The notes under the pieces: model-generated | What the model was told of the DNA's origin: nothing | Databases searched by the model: none | Seen by the model: the letters and a program-made list of their open reading frames with translations, nothing else | Made by a program: the position numbers and the translations under genes | Origin: ZC4RG30 sp031424095 | Lineage (GTDB): Bacteria; Pseudomonadota; Gammaproteobacteria; Steroidobacterales; Steroidobacteraceae | Assembly (NCBI GenBank): GCA_031424095.1 | Contig: JANPGU010000151.1 | Span: 1 to 10,332 of the forward strand | Reading direction: 5' to 3' | Length of the DNA: 10,332 nt | Part shown: piece after piece, positions 7,117 through 10,332 of the stretch | Layout: each line of letters begins with the position of its first letter | How positions within the stretch are numbered: the first letter of the stretch is position 1

Positions 7117-8010
7117 TCAGGTCTTTGAGGCCTGATAGATACCCTCGATCGCCTGGTCGAGCGCCGCATTGAACTCGGCTTCCGACTGCTGCGCCGTCAA
7201 GCCTTCCGTCAGGGCACGCGAGAAGCTGGCAATCATGCCCTTCTGCCGCGTCAGCCGGGCATTGGCTTCGTCACGCGGATAGCCACCCGACAGCGCAACA
7301 ACCTTCAATACGCGCGGGTGCGCCACCAGCTCCTTGTAGAAGTCGTCGACCTCCGGCAGCGTGAGCTTCAGCATCACCTGCACGCTTGCCGGCAGCTTGT
7401 CGAGCTCGGCGAGAATCTCGGTCTTCAGCAGCTTCTCGGCCGCGGCTTTGTCCGGGCAGTAGATGTCCACTTCCGGCTCGATGATGGGCGTGAGTCCGTG
7501 ACTGAGCACCTGCTTGCCGACTTCGAACTGCTGCACGACCACGGCGTGGATGCCCGCGGCATTGGCCTGCTTGATGACCGAGCGTTCCTTGGTGCCGAAG
7601 ATGCCCTTGGACTTCGCCTTGACCAGCAACTGGTCGAGCGTCGGCATCGGCTTCATCAGCTGCACGCCGTTGACCTCGTCCGCCAGTCCCTTGTCGATCT
7701 TCAGAAACGGTACCACCTGCTTCCTCGTCCACAGGAACTCAGCCGCGGGCAGGCCCTGGAAGTCACGATCCATCGTGGCTTCGAACAGGATGGCGCCGGC
7801 CACGCGATTGCCGGCGAAGGACGGGCTGGTAACGATGCGCGAGCGCATGGCGTGGACCAGATCCATCATCTGCGTTTCGCCGGAATAGGTGCTCTCGGCC
7901 ACGCCATACAGCTTCAGCGCCTTCGGCGTGCTGCCGCCACTTTGATCCAGGGCCGCAATGAAGCCAGCCTGGTTGCGGATCTTGGCGGCCTGCTGCTCGA
8001 AATTGCTCAT
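7117..8010 (-). CDS. Class I fructose-bisphosphate aldolase (FdaB type)
   Basis: A 297-residue Schiff-base aldolase that reversibly cleaves fructose 1,6-bisphosphate to dihydroxyacetone phosphate and glyceraldehyde 3-phosphate in glycolysis and gluconeogenesis. It matches the bacterial class I enzyme known from Staphylococcus (about 296 residues) almost end to end: GFIAALDQSGGSTPKALK near the N terminus, FLKIDKGLA (102-110), IIEPEVDI (176-183), the Schiff-base lysine Lys215 in MLKLT, and the phosphate-binding ALSGGY (239-244) and ASFSRAL (261-267) loops. The ATG at 8010 is preceded five bases upstream by AAGGAC. It is the first gene of the minus-strand cluster and lies 22 bp before the chosen mlaF start, so it may be co-transcribed with the mla genes. 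A functional link with lipid transport is not obvious. Its promoter must lie in 8011-8172 or beyond. Confidence 0.95.
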   Translation of the reverse strand: MSNFEQQAAKIRNQAGFIAALDQSGGSTPKALKLYGVAESTYSGETQMMDLVHAMRSRIVTSPSFAGNRVAGAILFEATMDRDFQGLPAAEFLWTRKQVVPFLKIDKGLADEVNGVQLMKPMPTLDQLLVKAKSKGIFGTKERSVIKQANAAGIHAVVVQQFEVGKQVLSHGLTPIIEPEVDIYCPDKAAAEKLLKTEILAELDKLPASVQVMLKLTLPEVDDFYKELVAHPRVLKVVALSGGYPRDEANARLTRQKGMIASFSRALTEGLTAQQSEAEFNAALDQAIEGIYQASKT

Positions 8011-8015
8011 GAACT

Positions 8016-8021
8016 GTCCTT
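8016..8021 (-). promoter_or_regulatory. Ribosome binding site of the class I aldolase
   Basis: AAGGAC on the minus strand, five bases before the ATG at 8010, supports that start. I could not find a convincing minus-strand promoter further up in 8022-8172; a TATATT at 8123-8128 lacks a good -35. Confidence 0.65.
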
Positions 8022-8109
8022 GGGATGAGGTCTGGCTGGCGGGAAGCGCATGTTAGGGTGCCTCACGTCGCCGGGGAAGCCCTTCAGGGCCGCGCACCCG
8101 CCAGGCCCG

Positions 8110-8138
8110 ATGACACAGGGGCAATATAGGACTAAAAT
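8110..8138 (+). promoter_or_regulatory. Sigma70-like promoter of the Rrf2 regulator / suf operon
   Basis: A -35 box ATGACA (8110-8115, five of six matches to TTGACA) is followed by exactly 17 bp and a -10 box TAAAAT (8133-8138, five of six matches to TATAAT). Transcription would start near 8145, giving a leader of about 28 bases before the ATG at 8173. The -10 lies inside the palindromic operator described separately. This is a sequence-based prediction. Confidence 0.65.
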
Positions 8139-8144
8139 CGTCCT
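8128..8144 (+). promoter_or_regulatory. IscR/SufR-type operator palindrome
   Basis: AGGACTAAAATCGTCCT is an inverted repeat with arms AGGAC/GTCCT and a 7-base AT-rich centre. The core GACTAAAATCGTC differs by one base from the GACTAAAATAGTC form of the E. coli IscR type 1 site. It covers the predicted -10 of the promoter in front of the Rrf2 gene, so the regulator bound here would block RNA polymerase: autorepression plus control of sufB downstream. Its position between divergent genes means it could also affect the aldolase-mla transcript. Confidence 0.72.
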
Positions 8145-8172
8145 GTTTTCCACCCCCGCCCCGAGCCATCCC

Positions 8173-8649
8173 ATGCTACGCATCAGCAAATTGACCGACT
8201 ACGCCACTGTGATCCTGGCCTCGCTCGCCACGGATGCAGCCGGGCGACGCACGGCAGCGGACGTTGCCCAGGCCATCCATCTGGCGGCGCCCACGGTCAG
8301 CAAGCTGCTCAAGCAGCTGCACCGCGCTGGCCTGGTGGAATCCACCCGCGGCCTGCACGGCGGCTATCGGCTGGCACGACCCGCCGGGCAGATCAGCGCC
8401 GCCACCATTCTCGACGCCATTGAAGGCCCGCTGGCCCTCACCGAATGTTCTACCGGGCACAGCCAGTGCGACCTGCAGGCCAATTGCAGCGTCGGCGGCA
8501 GCTGGCAGCGCATCAACCACGCCGTACGCCAGTCACTGGAGGAAATTTCCCTCGCGGACCTGGCCGGCCTTGAAAGCAATCCCCGGCACTTCGCACTCTT
8601 TGACGTGCGCTTGCGTAACGGTGTGGTTGCAGGAACCAATCGGGGATAA
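8173..8649 (+). CDS. Rrf2-family SUF system Fe-S regulator
   Basis: A 158-residue transcription factor of the Rrf2 family, closest by position and sequence to the gammaproteobacterial SUF regulator. Residues 1-68 form a winged helix-turn-helix, with the recognition region around LAAPTVSKLLKQLHRAGLV and the wing STRGLHGGYRLAR. Cys92, Cys99 and Cys105 match the three cluster-binding cysteines of IscR (92, 98, 104), although the first spacing is one residue longer. No His occupies the place of the fourth IscR ligand (His107), so cluster coordination may differ. It probably senses Fe-S cluster availability and represses the suf operon, including itself. The chosen start, ATG 8173, begins the typical MLRISKLTDYATVIL N terminus. 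An in-frame ATG at 8050 would add 41 residues across the promoter and is rejected. sufB starts two bases after its stop. Confidence 0.93.
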   Translation: MLRISKLTDYATVILASLATDAAGRRTAADVAQAIHLAAPTVSKLLKQLHRAGLVESTRGLHGGYRLARPAGQISAATILDAIEGPLALTECSTGHSQCDLQANCSVGGSWQRINHAVRQSLEEISLADLAGLESNPRHFALFDVRLRNGVVAGTNRG

Positions 8650-8651
8650 GC

Positions 8652-10332
<1,681 letters not shown>

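Noticed and set aside
5638..7172. Long plus-strand open frames opposite mlaE and mlaF
   Set aside because: Both are His/Arg/Gln-rich mirror frames of conserved transporter genes, with no start context of their own.
7318..8028. A 236-codon plus-strand open frame opposite the aldolase
   Set aside because: The minus-strand aldolase matches its family end to end; the opposite frame has no recognisable domain.
8079..8090. GCCCTTCAGGGC hairpin in the aldolase leader as a riboswitch or attenuator
   Set aside because: The stem has only four or five pairs and there is no partner structure or T-run, so it does not support a regulatory RNA call.
8050..8172. N-terminal extension of the Rrf2 regulator from the in-frame ATG at 8050
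   Set aside because: The extra 41 residues lie over the predicted promoter and operator and do not resemble the family, whose proteins begin at the MLRISKLTDY segment.

Overview
The window looks like a piece of a GC-rich gammaproteobacterial chromosome, probably a Xanthomonadales/Nevskiales-type lineage or a metagenome-derived relative. The reasons are a complete five-gene mlaFEDCB phospholipid-transport cluster whose MlaF closely resembles the E. coli protein, a SufB preceded by an Rrf2 regulator of the gammaproteobacterial SUF type, and consistent high-GC codon use. Genes are packed tightly. The only sizeable gap is 162 bp (8011-8172), and no stretch over 300 bp lacks a gene. I see no tRNA, rRNA, CRISPR array or insertion sequence.

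Layout: (1) 1-3068, plus strand: the 3' part of a multidomain iron protein (ferritin-like region, divergent 4Fe-4S ferredoxin, two CDGSH 2Fe-2S domains), then after 18 bp a fusion of a DsbA-like thioredoxin domain to an NhaA Na+/H+ antiporter. (2) 3065-8010, minus strand, read right to left: class I fructose-bisphosphate aldolase, mlaF, mlaE, mlaD, mlaC, mlaB and a fold-type-II PLP serine/threonine dehydratase. Junctions are overlaps or short gaps, so this is probably one transcription unit. It meets nhaA tail to tail with the two stop codons sharing one CTAG. (3) 8011-8172: a divergent control region with a recognisable sigma70-like promoter whose -10 is covered by an IscR/SufR-type palindrome. 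(4) 8173 to the end, plus strand: the Rrf2-type SUF regulator followed at once by sufB.

Functionally, MlaFEDB is the inner-membrane ABC complex and MlaC the periplasmic carrier that together move phospholipids between the membranes; mlaA is not in the window. The Rrf2 protein probably senses Fe-S status through three cysteines and represses its own operon.

The most unusual point is at the right edge. At about 9867 the sufB reading frame stops resembling SufB and continues in frame, without a stop, into an unrelated sequence resembling a planctomycete LolA-like (lipoprotein-carrier-like) protein. Codon preference changes at the same place (Thr: 25 ACC and 5 ACG before; 0 ACC and 9 ACG after). 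I think this is most likely a chimeric assembly join or, less likely, a real recombination. A working SufB fusion is unlikely because the C-terminal SufD-interacting part of SufB is missing.
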